64,000 nucleotides of DNA, taken from JAVVSR01 sp036654095 (GTDB lineage Bacteria; Bacillota; Clostridia; Christensenellales; CAG-917). The stretch is from assembly GCA_036654095.1 (NCBI GenBank), contig JAVVSR010000008.1, positions 1-64,000 of the forward strand, read 5' to 3'. The notes beneath the pieces are model-generated. The model was not told the DNA's origin. It saw nothing but the letters and a program-made list of their open reading frames with translations, and did not search any database. This document shows, in pieces, positions 26,359 to 34,197 of this stretch; within the stretch, counting starts at the first letter, position 1; every line of letters starts with the position of its first letter. The position numbers and the translations under genes are program-made.

Positions 26359-26388
26359 ATTATTATCTTCCTTAATATTAATAGTTAA

Positions 26389-26417
26389 ATTCTATTGGCA
26401 TTTACGCAAAATGTCAA
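26389..26417 (-). promoter_or_regulatory. glyQS promoter
   Basis: On the minus strand TTGACA (26412-26417), a 17-base spacer, TAGAAT (26389-26394). The leader to the ATG is only about 25-30 bases. Confidence 0.85.
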
Positions 26418-26528
26418 GCAAAAAATGTTGAATATAATAGCTTATTCAATATGTAACATAAAATATGTCTGTTGCGTATTGTGAAGTATAGATATTTTAT
26501 ATATCGAAAATTAAAAGGAGGTATAGCT

Positions 26529-26831
26529 ATGAACGGATTATTTGGTGGCTGTGGCGGAGGTTGCGGCGGTGGTTGCGGCGGCGGTTGTGGCGGTGGTTGT
26601 GATTGCATTATATGGATTTTAATCTTATTATGTTGCTGTGGTGGCGGCGGTGGCTGTGGTTGTGGTTGTAACGATAATTGTGGCAACGATTGTAACAGAG
26701 GTTGTGGCAACAGTTGTGGCGGTGGCTGCGGCGGTGGCGGTGGTGGTTGCAGTTGTATGTTACTTATACTTATGCTGTTATGTTGCGGCGGTTGCGGAAA
26801 CAGTTGCGGTTGCGGATGTGGCTGTAAATAG
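26529..26831 (+). CDS. Gly/Cys-rich 100-residue protein with two hydrophobic segments
   Basis: From ATG 26529, placed six bases after AAGGAGGT, the product has 100 residues with 26 cysteines and more than 40 glycines. It is built twice on one plan: a GGGC repeat arm, a CxC, an eight- or nine-residue hydrophobic core (IIWILILL, MLLILMLL) running into CC or CCC, then a GC/N-rich tail. The plan recalls small Gly-rich YjcZ-like sporulation peptides but the cysteine load is much higher. The hydrophobic cores are too short to span a membrane on their own. Metal binding, a spore-coat or cross-linked structural role, or a lipid-associated oligomer are all possible. A terminator follows, so it is its own transcript. 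Confidence 0.75.
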   Translation: MNGLFGGCGGGCGGGCGGGCGGGCDCIIWILILLCCCGGGGGCGCGCNDNCGNDCNRGCGNSCGGGCGGGGGGCSCMLLILMLLCCGGCGNSCGCGCGCK

Positions 26832-26856
26832 TCAAAAAAACAACAAAGTACTTATT

Positions 26857-26884
26857 AAAAGAGAGGCATTCGCCTCTCTTTTAA
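26857..26884 (+). terminator. Terminator of the Gly/Cys-rich gene
   Basis: AAAAGAGAGGC / GCCTCTCTTTT stem on an ATTC loop, 25 bases after the stop codon. It also reads as a terminator in reverse. Confidence 0.9.
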
Positions 26885-26962
26885 ATTTTGCATAAAAAGA
26901 TAAGTTAAATAGTGCCAATATTTAATGCATTATAAGTGGCCGATTTTGTATATTTATAGGCG

Positions 26963-27000
26963 ATTGCAAATTAGTGTAAATTACACAAAATGCTTGCAAT
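26963..27000. promoter_or_regulatory. Nested palindromes, possible operator
   Basis: ATTGCAA (26963-26969) and TTGCAAT (26994-27000) flank a second palindrome GTGTAA-A-TTACAC (26974-26986). The element sits in the 420-base spacer upstream of the leucine-rich-repeat lipoprotein, about 180 bases before its promoter. The rest of the spacer is plain AT-rich DNA. Confidence 0.35.
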
Positions 27001-27179
27001 TCTAAAAATCTATAAAAAGTAATGTTCATTTTATTTAAAATAATATAAATATTAAAATTAATAATTATGCGCAATTTGTTTTATATTCAAGTATAATAAC
27101 ATTATATTCCAATAAAAATTAAATTATGTAGCAAACATCTAGGTAATTCTTCTCAATATTTAATATAATATCTTTTTTA

Positions 27180-27209
27180 TTGACATACGCGCCCCTATTG
27201 TGATAGTAT
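27180..27209 (+). promoter_or_regulatory. Promoter of the leucine-rich-repeat lipoprotein gene
   Basis: TTGACA (27180-27185), an 18-base spacer, TAGTAT (27204-27209). A CTTCAC-TTA-GTGAAG hairpin at 27228-27242 follows, touching the GGGAGG ribosome binding site. Confidence 0.7.
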
Positions 27210-27253
27210 ATATTACGTATAAGTATGCTTCACTTAGTGAAGGGAGGATTTTT

Positions 27254-28174
27254 ATGAAAAAATTTACAACAATATTAGTGGCAATGGTGTTGGCCGCATC
27301 GATGTTTGCATTTGTCGCTTGTGGGAAACCTGCTGAAAACACCGCCGTTAATGATGAAGATTTTAATCCCGCGCTGGCGTCTGCCGACTTTGAGGACGGA
27401 ACTTGGACATTGCTTGAGTCAAAAGATGCAATTATTCCTTCAGAGGTTGATGGAGCAATCGCTACCGACCCTAAGTTCTTAATGATGGAACCTTACAGTA
27501 CGACAGGTTACAAAGTGCGTGGTTTTAGCAGTGTAACAGAAGGGCGTCCAACTGACCTTGTAATTCCAAACGTTTACAACGGGTTACCAGTTGTTATGAT
27601 TGACACGGGTTCGTTCCGTGACGACACGACCATTACAAGCGTAAAAATGGGTTCTAATATGAAATACGTTTACGCTAACGCTTTTAGAGATTGTTCAAAT
27701 TTAAGAGAAGTTGTTTTAGGTACTAATGTTAAAAAAATCCATCACGCAGCATTTAAACATTGTACAAGTTTAACTGAAATAGTTATTCCTGCATACGTTA
27801 CTCACTTGGAAGGGAATGTCTTTTCGGGTTGCACTAGCCTAAGTAAGGTTACGTTTCAAAAATCATATTATGTCACTATCAATGAAATGACCGAGGTTGA
27901 AGAAACTGTCGCTATTGGCGTAAGTGATTTTGCGGTTTGCGTATTTATGGGTTGCACATCTTTGAAAGAAATTGAATTACCCGAAACTTTAACTACTATT
28001 GGTATGGGCTGCTTTAGAAATGCGGGGCTTGTAAAACTTACGATACCTAGAAGCGTAAATTATGTTGGCTCGCTCGCGTTTAGTAACTGTACGGAACTTG
28101 TGGTTAAACATTACAAAATTAAAACCTTAGCAGAAGATGCTTTTTATAACTGCGCAGATGTTACAAAAATTTAA
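27254..28174 (+). CDS. BspA-like leucine-rich-repeat lipoprotein
   Basis: From ATG 27254 (behind GGGAGG) the product is 306 residues. A signal peptide ends in the lipobox FVAC, so Cys at about 24 is probably lipidated. Residues about 95-300 are five or six LRR_5-type repeats (AFRDCSNLREVVLGTNVKKI, AFKHCTSLTEIVIP, VFSGCTSLSKVTF). Such Treponema/BspA-type repeats are frequent in gut clostridia and are thought to bind host or bacterial surface ligands. The upstream in-frame extension to 27200 overlaps the promoter and is rejected. Confidence 0.88.
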   Translation: MKKFTTILVAMVLAASMFAFVACGKPAENTAVNDEDFNPALASADFEDGTWTLLESKDAIIPSEVDGAIATDPKFLMMEPYSTTGYKVRGFSSVTEGRPTDLVIPNVYNGLPVVMIDTGSFRDDTTITSVKMGSNMKYVYANAFRDCSNLREVVLGTNVKKIHHAAFKHCTSLTEIVIPAYVTHLEGNVFSGCTSLSKVTFQKSYYVTINEMTEVEETVAIGVSDFAVCVFMGCTSLKEIELPETLTTIGMGCFRNAGLVKLTIPRSVNYVGSLAFSNCTELVVKHYKIKTLAEDAFYNCADVTKI

Positions 28175-28189
28175 GTAAAAACTGTTTTT

Positions 28190-28214
28190 AGCCCGACTTA
28201 GGTCGGGCTTTTTT
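28190..28214 (+). terminator. Terminator of the leucine-rich-repeat gene
   Basis: AGCCCGAC / GTCGGGCT stem on a TTAG loop with a T6 tail, 16 bases after the stop codon. Confidence 0.92.
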
Positions 28215-28445
28215 GTTTTAACCATAAAACCGAATATCTATTTACGTCTATAAGTTGTTTTGGTTTGCCAATACTAAAATGAGTTAATGCAAACGTTATA
28301 AATAAACTTCAACGTATATCTGAAAATTGCTAGTCTATAAAATTTATTTTCAAAAACAAGGGTGTAATTAAAATTAATTGATAAAGTTAAATAATTTTAA
28401 TAAATAAATATTTTGCGTGTTCAAATTTAGATAATGCATTTATCA

Positions 28446-28910
28446 TTAATTTAAAAGTACAATGCTGTAATTAATTATAAATAAGTAACTGTACCAACAT
28501 AATATAGGCAAATATAAAAATGCAAGCAATGTATGCTTTTTTATCAATCGTTTTTCGTAAATAAAACTGATAATTATCTCAAGAAGTAATATTATCAGCG
28601 CAATTATTTTTAGGTGCGCTACAAAAAAAACTACCGTCCATATTGACAAAAGCAGCCCGCCTAATCCGTATAAGTAAATATACGGAAGCAGTTCGTTTTT
28701 TATAACAAGCCTAGCAATTATGTAAATAGACAAAGCGTATACCACGCACCATATAATAGAGTGCATTATTGGTTTTATTGAAAATGCGGGCAATGTCAGG
28801 GTTGTGTACCACGCCAACCCGTTTTGAACAGAAACCGCGCCTACCCACTCAATTAAAAGTGTAAAAGCAAGCGCAAATACTAACGCATACAGCCATTTTA
28901 ATGCTTTCAT
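28446..28910 (-). CDS. TspO/MBR-family membrane protein
   Basis: The 154-residue product has five hydrophobic helices and the family pattern WYTTLTLPAF (about residues 34-43), then a Trp/Tyr-rich second helix (HSIIWCVVYALSIYI) and GGLLLSIWTVVFF. TspO proteins bind porphyrins and other hydrophobic ligands; their bacterial role is debated. Several consensus prolines and tryptophans are missing, so it is a diverged member. No clear ribosome binding site precedes the ATG. It diverges from coaX. Confidence 0.75.
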   Translation of the reverse strand: MKALKWLYALVFALAFTLLIEWVGAVSVQNGLAWYTTLTLPAFSIKPIMHSIIWCVVYALSIYIIARLVIKNELLPYIYLYGLGGLLLSIWTVVFFVAHLKIIALIILLLEIIISFIYEKRLIKKHTLLAFLYLPILCWYSYLFIINYSIVLLN

Positions 28911-28964
28911 ACTTTATTATATTGAGTTTTTAAAGTCAATATGAAACAAGATTATGGTTATTGG

Positions 28965-28993
28965 TTGTAAAATTATAAATAATTTGCTATAAT
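28965..28993 (+). promoter_or_regulatory. Promoter of coaX-hom
   Basis: TTGTAA (28965-28970), 17-base spacer, perfect TATAAT (28988-28993); coaX starts at 29020. Confidence 0.7.
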
Positions 28994-29019
28994 AATGAAA
29001 ATTATAAAAAAGGTGATTT

Positions 29020-29790
29020 ATGTTATTAGTTTTGGATGTTGGAAATACCAACGTCAAAGTTGGCCTGTATGAGGGCGAAACATTTATAAAAAGCTGGCGT
29101 ATTTCAACGCTTGCATCACGCACCGCCGACGAGTTTGGAATGGTTTTGTTTGACCTTTTTTCCACGCGCGATACCGCATTTGAGGATATTGATGGCATTA
29201 TCGTATCGTCGGTAGCGCCGTCACTAAATTATACTATTGAGCACGCTTGCACGTATTATATGAATAGAAAACCTATTTTTGTTGACAGCGACTCTAAAAC
29301 TGGTATGACATTTTTATATACCAATCCAAGCGAATTGGGAGCGGATAGGATTGTTTCAGCGGTCGCGGCCTATACCTTGTACAAAGGGCCTTGCATTGTT
29401 GTTGACTTTGGTAGCGCAACTACGTTTAACGCTATTACAATCGATGGCAAGTTTTTGGGCGGCGCGATTGCCCCGGGCATAAAAAATGCAACGGAATCTT
29501 TGGTAAATACAGCTGCGCGTCTTCCTCGAATTGAGCTTGTTGCGCCCAAAAGCGTGCTTGGCAAGACAACTATTGAAAACATGCAGGTTGGCATAGCGTA
29601 TGGCTTTACAGGGCTTGTTAGCTATATTATAAACAAAATTAAGGAAGAAGATGGTATGGCCAATGCAAAAGTTATTGCGACTGGCGGTTTAAGCGAGTTA
29701 GTGATGGAAACGGACGCGTCAATAATTGATATTGTTGACCGCGCGCTTGCGCTTAAGGGTTTAAAATTAATGTACGATTTGAATAAATAA
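29020..29790 (+). CDS. coaX: Type III pantothenate kinase
   Basis: The 256-residue product shows the acetate/sugar-kinase/Hsp70 fold signatures of CoaX: phosphate loop DVGNTNVKVGLY (residues 6-17), GADRIVSAVAAY, the second phosphate motif DFGSATTFNAI, and the GGAIAPGIKNATESL segment. It phosphorylates pantothenate, the first step to coenzyme A; the type III enzyme is not feedback-inhibited by CoA. It is followed 11 bases later by hom. Confidence 0.95.
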   Translation: MLLVLDVGNTNVKVGLYEGETFIKSWRISTLASRTADEFGMVLFDLFSTRDTAFEDIDGIIVSSVAPSLNYTIEHACTYYMNRKPIFVDSDSKTGMTFLYTNPSELGADRIVSAVAAYTLYKGPCIVVDFGSATTFNAITIDGKFLGGAIAPGIKNATESLVNTAARLPRIELVAPKSVLGKTTIENMQVGIAYGFTGLVSYIINKIKEEDGMANAKVIATGGLSELVMETDASIIDIVDRALALKGLKLMYDLNK

Positions 29791-29801
29791 GGAGTTTCAT
29801 T

Positions 29802-31088
29802 ATGAAAAAAGTTGGCGTTGCCTTGCTTGGGTTGGGGACTGTTGGTGGAGGAACTTATAGGATTTTAGAAAAAAACAAGGAAATGTTTAAAAAGACGCAA
29901 GGTCTTGACATTTCGGTTTTACATATTCTTGAACGGAATATATCGCGAGCGGAAGCTTTGGGAATTGACACGTCTATTGTTTCGTGCGATATTGAAAATA
30001 TTATCAATAATCCCAATATTTCTATTGTATGTGAATTTTTCGGGGGCATTGAACCTGCTCGCACTTTTTTAATCAAGGCTCTTGAAGCTGGCAAGTCAAT
30101 AGTAACTGCAAATAAGGAACTGTTTTCTAAACATTGGCACGAGCTAGAGGCTGCTGCAAAAAAAGGTAAAGCTGGTCTTTATTTTGAAGCGAGTTGTGTG
30201 GGTGGAGTACCAATTATACGCGCCATAACTGAAGGTATGCAGGCTAATACAATTTTATCAATTAAGGGTATTATAAATGGTACGACAAATTATATTTTAT
30301 CTGAAATGAGTCAAAATGGGACTGATTACGCAGTCGCATTGAAAAACGCGCAAGCCTTAGGGTATGCCGAAGCTGACCCCACCGCTGACGTCGAAGGATA
30401 TGACGCTAGCTATAAACTAAGTATTTTGTCCACGCTTTCATACAACAAAAAAGTGCCTGTTTCACGCGTTTATCGCGAAGGTATTTCAAACATAAACGTG
30501 TCCGATATTAACTACGGAAAAGAGTTGGGGCTGACTTTAAAACTGTTAGGTATAAGCAAAAATCACGAGGGCAAAATTGAAGCGCACGTGCATCCTGTGT
30601 TTGTCCCAAATAGCAATCCATTGGCTAGCGTATCAGGAAGTTTTAATGCAGTTTTACTTAAGGGCGACAGCGTTGGCGATATTATGCTTTATGGTCGCGG
30701 AGCAGGCGATTTGCCCACTGGAAGCGCAATCGTTTCGGATATTATTTTTGCGGCTCAACAAGCAAAACCACGGTATTTACCGTTTAAAAACGATGGTTCA
30801 AGCCGTGATTGTGATTTTATAAGTGATTTTTCAAGTAAATACTATATAAGGCTTACAGCTATTGATAAGTGTGGCACATTGGGGCGTATCTCTAGTGTAT
30901 TTGGCAAAAACAACGTAAGCATAACCACAGTTTTGCAAAAGCAAATTTGTGAAAATAAGGAAGATGGTATACCAATAATTTTTGTTACTCACGTCACCAC
31001 CGAAAAAAATATTGACAAAGCTCTTGAACAAATTAGAAGCCTTGAGGGTGTTAAGTCAGTTGATGCGCTTATCCGCGTAGAAGATTAA
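29802..31088 (+). CDS. hom: Homoserine dehydrogenase with ACT domain
   Basis: The 428-residue product has the Rossmann loop GLGTVGGGTYRIL (residues 9-21), TANKELFSKHW, the catalytic region GIINGTTNYIL and AEADPTADVEGYD, and a C-terminal ACT domain (about 345-425, YIRLTAIDKCGTLGRISSVF). It reduces aspartate semialdehyde to homoserine, the branch to threonine and methionine that competes with DapA. AAGGAG precedes the ATG. Threonine binding to the ACT domain is the usual control in this family. Confidence 0.95.
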   Translation: MKKVGVALLGLGTVGGGTYRILEKNKEMFKKTQGLDISVLHILERNISRAEALGIDTSIVSCDIENIINNPNISIVCEFFGGIEPARTFLIKALEAGKSIVTANKELFSKHWHELEAAAKKGKAGLYFEASCVGGVPIIRAITEGMQANTILSIKGIINGTTNYILSEMSQNGTDYAVALKNAQALGYAEADPTADVEGYDASYKLSILSTLSYNKKVPVSRVYREGISNINVSDINYGKELGLTLKLLGISKNHEGKIEAHVHPVFVPNSNPLASVSGSFNAVLLKGDSVGDIMLYGRGAGDLPTGSAIVSDIIFAAQQAKPRYLPFKNDGSSRDCDFISDFSSKYYIRLTAIDKCGTLGRISSVFGKNNVSITTVLQKQICENKEDGIPIIFVTHVTTEKNIDKALEQIRSLEGVKSVDALIRVED

Positions 31089-31101
31089 TTTTGGAGCAGG
31101 T

Positions 31102-31302
31102 ATGACCGAACAAATTGAAAAAGCTGCCGACAATTATTTAATGGAAAAACTTCAACCATATATTAATATGGCTTTGGAATTTTGGATTAAAAACAAGACA
31201 CTTATTTTAGTGGCTGGCATAGTGTTGATTGGCTTGATATTTTTCTTTGGAGTACTTAGGGCAAAATACAATCGCGATAATCGGCGCAACAATAAAAGAT
31301 AA
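31102..31302 (+). CDS. Small single-pass membrane protein
   Basis: The 66-residue product has one membrane helix (about residues 33-52, TLILVAGIVLIGLIFFFGVL) and a very basic tail (KYNRDNRRNNKR), so its C-terminus should face the cytoplasm. TTTTGGAG precedes the ATG and it follows hom by 13 bases, in the same transcript. Function unknown. Confidence 0.7.
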   Translation: MTEQIEKAADNYLMEKLQPYINMALEFWIKNKTLILVAGIVLIGLIFFFGVLRAKYNRDNRRNNKR

Positions 31303-31337
31303 TTTATATAAGTGTAATTTTTTAATTTAAATTAGCA

Positions 31338-31368
31338 AACCCCTGTCAAATGTTGACAGGGGTTTTTT
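31338..31368. terminator. Terminator ending the coaX-hom transcript
   Basis: Perfect 12-bp stem AACCCCTGTCAA / TTGACAGGGGTT on a three-base loop, followed by T residues. Confidence 0.93.
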
Positions 31369-31376
31369 GTTTACAA

Positions 31377-31418
31377 GATACTTAATTATAGTTTACACAC
31401 GATACTTAATTATAGTTT
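31377..31418 (+). repeat. 18-bp direct repeat, two copies
   Basis: GATACTTAATTATAGTTT occurs at 31377-31394 and 31401-31418, a 24-base period, in the spacer between two convergent genes. No role seen. Confidence 0.75.
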
Positions 31419-31503
31419 TAGCTAAATAAATTGATTTTTAAAAAGAATTCTGAAACTGTTAAATATTTTCAATTATAAGCGCTTTTAATAAATTGACGAT
31501 ATA

Positions 31504-33153
31504 TTAGTTTTTATCGTGGTCGCGAATTTCGACACGACGAATTTTCCCCGATACTGTTTTTGGAAGCTCATCAACAAACTCAATAATTCGAGGATATTTA
31601 TAAGGAGCGGTTACTCGCTTAACGTGGTCTTTAAGCTCATTCTCTAATTCCTTAGAAGGAGTGTAACCTTTGGCCAACACTATTGTTGCTTTTACAATTT
31701 GACCGCGAAGTTCATCAGGGACAGCTGTAATTGCACATTCTAAAACAGCCTTATGCTCGTGCAACGCGCTTTCAACTTCAAATGGCCCTATGCGATAGCC
31801 CGACGATTTTATTATGTCATCTTTTCTGCCAACAAACCAAAACCAACCATCTTTATCTTTATATGCAAGGTCGCCCGTATGGTAGAACTTATCTTCAATC
31901 AATGCCTTTGTACGTTGTTCATCCATATGATATCCCGCAACTAATCCGCATTGGTTTGGCGATTTCAAAATTGCAATTTCACCTTCTTGACCAACTTGAA
32001 CTTCATTTTCAAAATCGTCAATAAGTTTAACATCGTAAATTGGGCTTGGCTTACCAAGACTTCCCGAAATAGGAGTTAAAAAAGAAAATGTACCAAGCAT
32101 AACCGTGCTTTCCGTTTGGCCAAAGCCTTCATAAATAGGCAATCCTGTCGCTAATTTAAACTGTTTAAAAATTTCAGCATTTAAACTTTCGCCTGCGGTA
32201 GAACAGTGTGTCAGCGTTGAAAAATCAAACACAGATAAATCTTCCTTGACCAAAAATCGATAAATTGTCGGAGGAGCGCAAAATGTGGTTATGCCATATT
32301 TTGAAAGTAATGGCAGCACATCTGTTGGCGTAAAGCGGCCGTGATAATCATATACAAATACGGTGCTTCCAGCAATCCATTGTCCATAAATTTCGCCCCA
32401 ACTACACTTGGCCCAGCCAGTTTCCGCCATTGTAAAGTGTAGGCCTCCGTCAAAAACACTTTGCCAGTATTTTGCCGTTATTATATGGCCTAAAGGATAT
32501 GTGAAGTTGTGCATAACCATCTTTGGCATACCCGTTGTCCCCGAAGTAAAATAAACTAGCATCGGGTCATCGTTGTTTGGACGATAAGTAAAATTATATG
32601 TGTCAGACGCCGACTCAAGTTCAGACGATAAATCCAAATATTTTGAGCTGCCATCAACAGAGAAAATATTTTTTAATGTTTTACAGTGAGGTAACGCTAA
32701 ATCAATATGCTCTAAAACGTCGGTTTCATTTGTCGTAAATAAAAGCTGTATATTGGCTTCATTGCAACGGTAAGCAATATCTTTCGGAGTGAGAAGATGT
32801 GTAGCGGGAATTAAAACAATCCCAAGTTTGCAACAAGCTACTGTTAAAATCCAATATTCATAACGTCTATTGAGCATACTCATAACAAAGTCGCCACGTT
32901 TTATGCCAAATTTCGTAAGTAAGTTGCACATCTTGTCAGAAAGAACTTTTAATTCGCCAAAAGTGATACACTTTTCGTGTCCCTTATCATTGCACCATAC
33001 TACGGCGCGTTTGTCGGGCGAAAGCCGTGCGTATTCGTCGGCGATATCAAAACCGAAATTAAAGTTTTTAGGCACAAAAACTTTTGCGTTAGCGTAAAAG
33101 TCATCGTAGTCGCTAAATTCAGTTTTGCTTAAATACTTTGATAAAAAATTCAT
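31504..33153 (-). CDS. AMP-forming acyl-CoA synthetase (medium-chain type)
   Basis: The 549-residue product carries the adenylate-forming motifs: A3 YFTSGTTGMPKMVMH, A5 YEGFGQTE, the hinge GRKDDIIKSSGYRIGPFEVE and the C-terminal catalytic lysine in PKTVSGKIRR. The stretch after A3 resembles the medium-chain (ACSM/MACS) branch rather than acetyl-CoA synthetase. It activates a carboxylic acid to its CoA thioester with ATP. The acid is unknown; butyrate-to-octanoate or an aromatic acid are plausible. Single gene, GAGG ribosome binding site. Confidence 0.92.
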   Translation of the reverse strand: MNFLSKYLSKTEFSDYDDFYANAKVFVPKNFNFGFDIADEYARLSPDKRAVVWCNDKGHEKCITFGELKVLSDKMCNLLTKFGIKRGDFVMSMLNRRYEYWILTVACCKLGIVLIPATHLLTPKDIAYRCNEANIQLLFTTNETDVLEHIDLALPHCKTLKNIFSVDGSSKYLDLSSELESASDTYNFTYRPNNDDPMLVYFTSGTTGMPKMVMHNFTYPLGHIITAKYWQSVFDGGLHFTMAETGWAKCSWGEIYGQWIAGSTVFVYDYHGRFTPTDVLPLLSKYGITTFCAPPTIYRFLVKEDLSVFDFSTLTHCSTAGESLNAEIFKQFKLATGLPIYEGFGQTESTVMLGTFSFLTPISGSLGKPSPIYDVKLIDDFENEVQVGQEGEIAILKSPNQCGLVAGYHMDEQRTKALIEDKFYHTGDLAYKDKDGWFWFVGRKDDIIKSSGYRIGPFEVESALHEHKAVLECAITAVPDELRGQIVKATIVLAKGYTPSKELENELKDHVKRVTAPYKYPRIIEFVDELPKTVSGKIRRVEIRDHDKN

Positions 33154-33297
33154 CTTGGCCTCACAATGTTAAAATTAGTTTTAATTTTAGCACAAAAACA
33201 TAATTATTACTAGCAAATATCTGCACAATTTGCATTTTTTATGTGATAATAGTAAATAAATACATATATGACTATGTTTATATGGTTTGAAATATTG

Positions 33298-33326
33298 TTG
33301 ATTTTAGTCTGAAATGGTGTTATAAT
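33298..33326 (+). promoter_or_regulatory. Promoter of the uvr operon
   Basis: TTGATT (33298-33303), 17-base spacer, perfect TATAAT (33321-33326). I looked for a GAAC-N4-GTTC LexA box here and did not find one. Confidence 0.8.
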
Positions 33327-33354
33327 AAACTGAAATATTTTGAGGTGGCGCAAT

Positions 33355-33780
33355 ATGTTAGATAGACAAAGCACGGCAGTTTTAAATATTATAAACAATA
33401 TCAGTGATGGCTCGTATAAAATTATTGATGCCGAGGATATTATCAGTAAGCTATCGGAAAGCGACAAAGCCAGTAAACTTGAGTTGTCGGGCATAATTCG
33501 TAGCCTTACCGACCACGAACTTATAAAAGTAAAGTATTCAACGCTTGAAGAATATTGTCTTGCCGCGCTTCCCAAGGCGCGTCTTGTAGAGGAAAAGGTT
33601 AAGACTATCGCTCCTGTTGAAGAAGAAGCCGAAGATTCTTTGCCTATTGTAGCAACTAGGCAGGCATCTGATTACAATAAAATTAAAAAACTAGTCAAAT
33701 GGGCTGCTTTTTATGGAGCATTGATAGGCGGCGCGATTGTTGGTGTTGTCGGTATCGTAATTGGCTTTATCATAAGGTAA
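33355..33780 (+). CDS. Winged-helix-like protein with C-terminal membrane helix
   Basis: The 141-residue product (ATG 33355 behind GAGGTGG) has an N-terminal helical domain of about 80 residues whose pattern (DRQSTAVLNIINNISDGSY, then a second helix, then SGIIRSLTDHELIKVKYST) fits a winged helix. A Glu-rich linker (about 85-105) leads to a Gly-rich membrane helix (about 118-139, AFYGALIGGAIVGVVGIVIG). It is the first gene of the operon that ends in uvrB-uvrA. A membrane-tethered DNA- or protein-binding role is inferred, not shown. Confidence 0.7.
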   Translation: MLDRQSTAVLNIINNISDGSYKIIDAEDIISKLSESDKASKLELSGIIRSLTDHELIKVKYSTLEEYCLAALPKARLVEEKVKTIAPVEEEAEDSLPIVATRQASDYNKIKKLVKWAAFYGALIGGAIVGVVGIVIGFIIR

Positions 33781-33792
33781 AAGAGGTAAACT

Positions 33793-34194
33793 ATGGCAGT
33801 CGAAAAGCATTCTTTAACTAAAAAAGAAAGAGCGTTATTGCACGTAATAATTTCAATGGCAGAAAAAAATTCCGAGGCGATTTGCCTTGTGAAGCCGCTT
33901 GATGTTTTCAAAGCGCTACCTTATGACCTTGACTATACTCCCGATGAACTTGAACCAATGATGAAAGGGCTTCAACTTGACGACTATTTTGATTTCATAG
34001 TTACCGATAAAAAAGGTGACTTAATATACTGCGTGACAATGCATCAAAAGGGGTTGTCGTTTGCGCGTGTCGAACGCGCGTGGCGGAAAAGCTTGTTGAA
34101 TAGAATTTTAATTACCGCTGCAATGGGTATTGTTTCGGGTACTGTGGTTTTTCTTGTAAAGCTGTTATTGTCGCAGATTACAGGCAAGGGTTAA
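33793..34194 (+). CDS. Second winged-helix-like protein with C-terminal membrane helix
   Basis: The 133-residue product repeats the plan of its neighbour: a helical N-terminal domain (LTKKERALLHVIISMAEKN, then DELEPMMKGLQLDDYFDFI, then beta hairpin LIYCVTMHQKG) and one membrane helix near the C-terminus (about residues 104-126). The pair starts 12 bases apart and probably arose by duplication, though identity is low. It ends three bases before uvrB. Function unknown. Confidence 0.7.
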   Translation: MAVEKHSLTKKERALLHVIISMAEKNSEAICLVKPLDVFKALPYDLDYTPDELEPMMKGLQLDDYFDFIVTDKKGDLIYCVTMHQKGLSFARVERAWRKSLLNRILITAAMGIVSGTVVFLVKLLLSQITGKG

Positions 34195-34197
34195 GCG

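Noticed and set aside
26359..26420. T-box upstream of glyQS
   Set aside because: The leader between promoter and ATG is only about 25-30 bases, too short for a T-box.
26414..26710. Pro/Gln-rich frame opposite the Gly/Cys-rich gene
   Set aside because: It is the reverse reading of GGTGGC repeats and has no start signal.
33241..33354. LexA/SOS box in front of the uvr operon
   Set aside because: I looked for GAAC-N4-GTTC and found none near the promoter.
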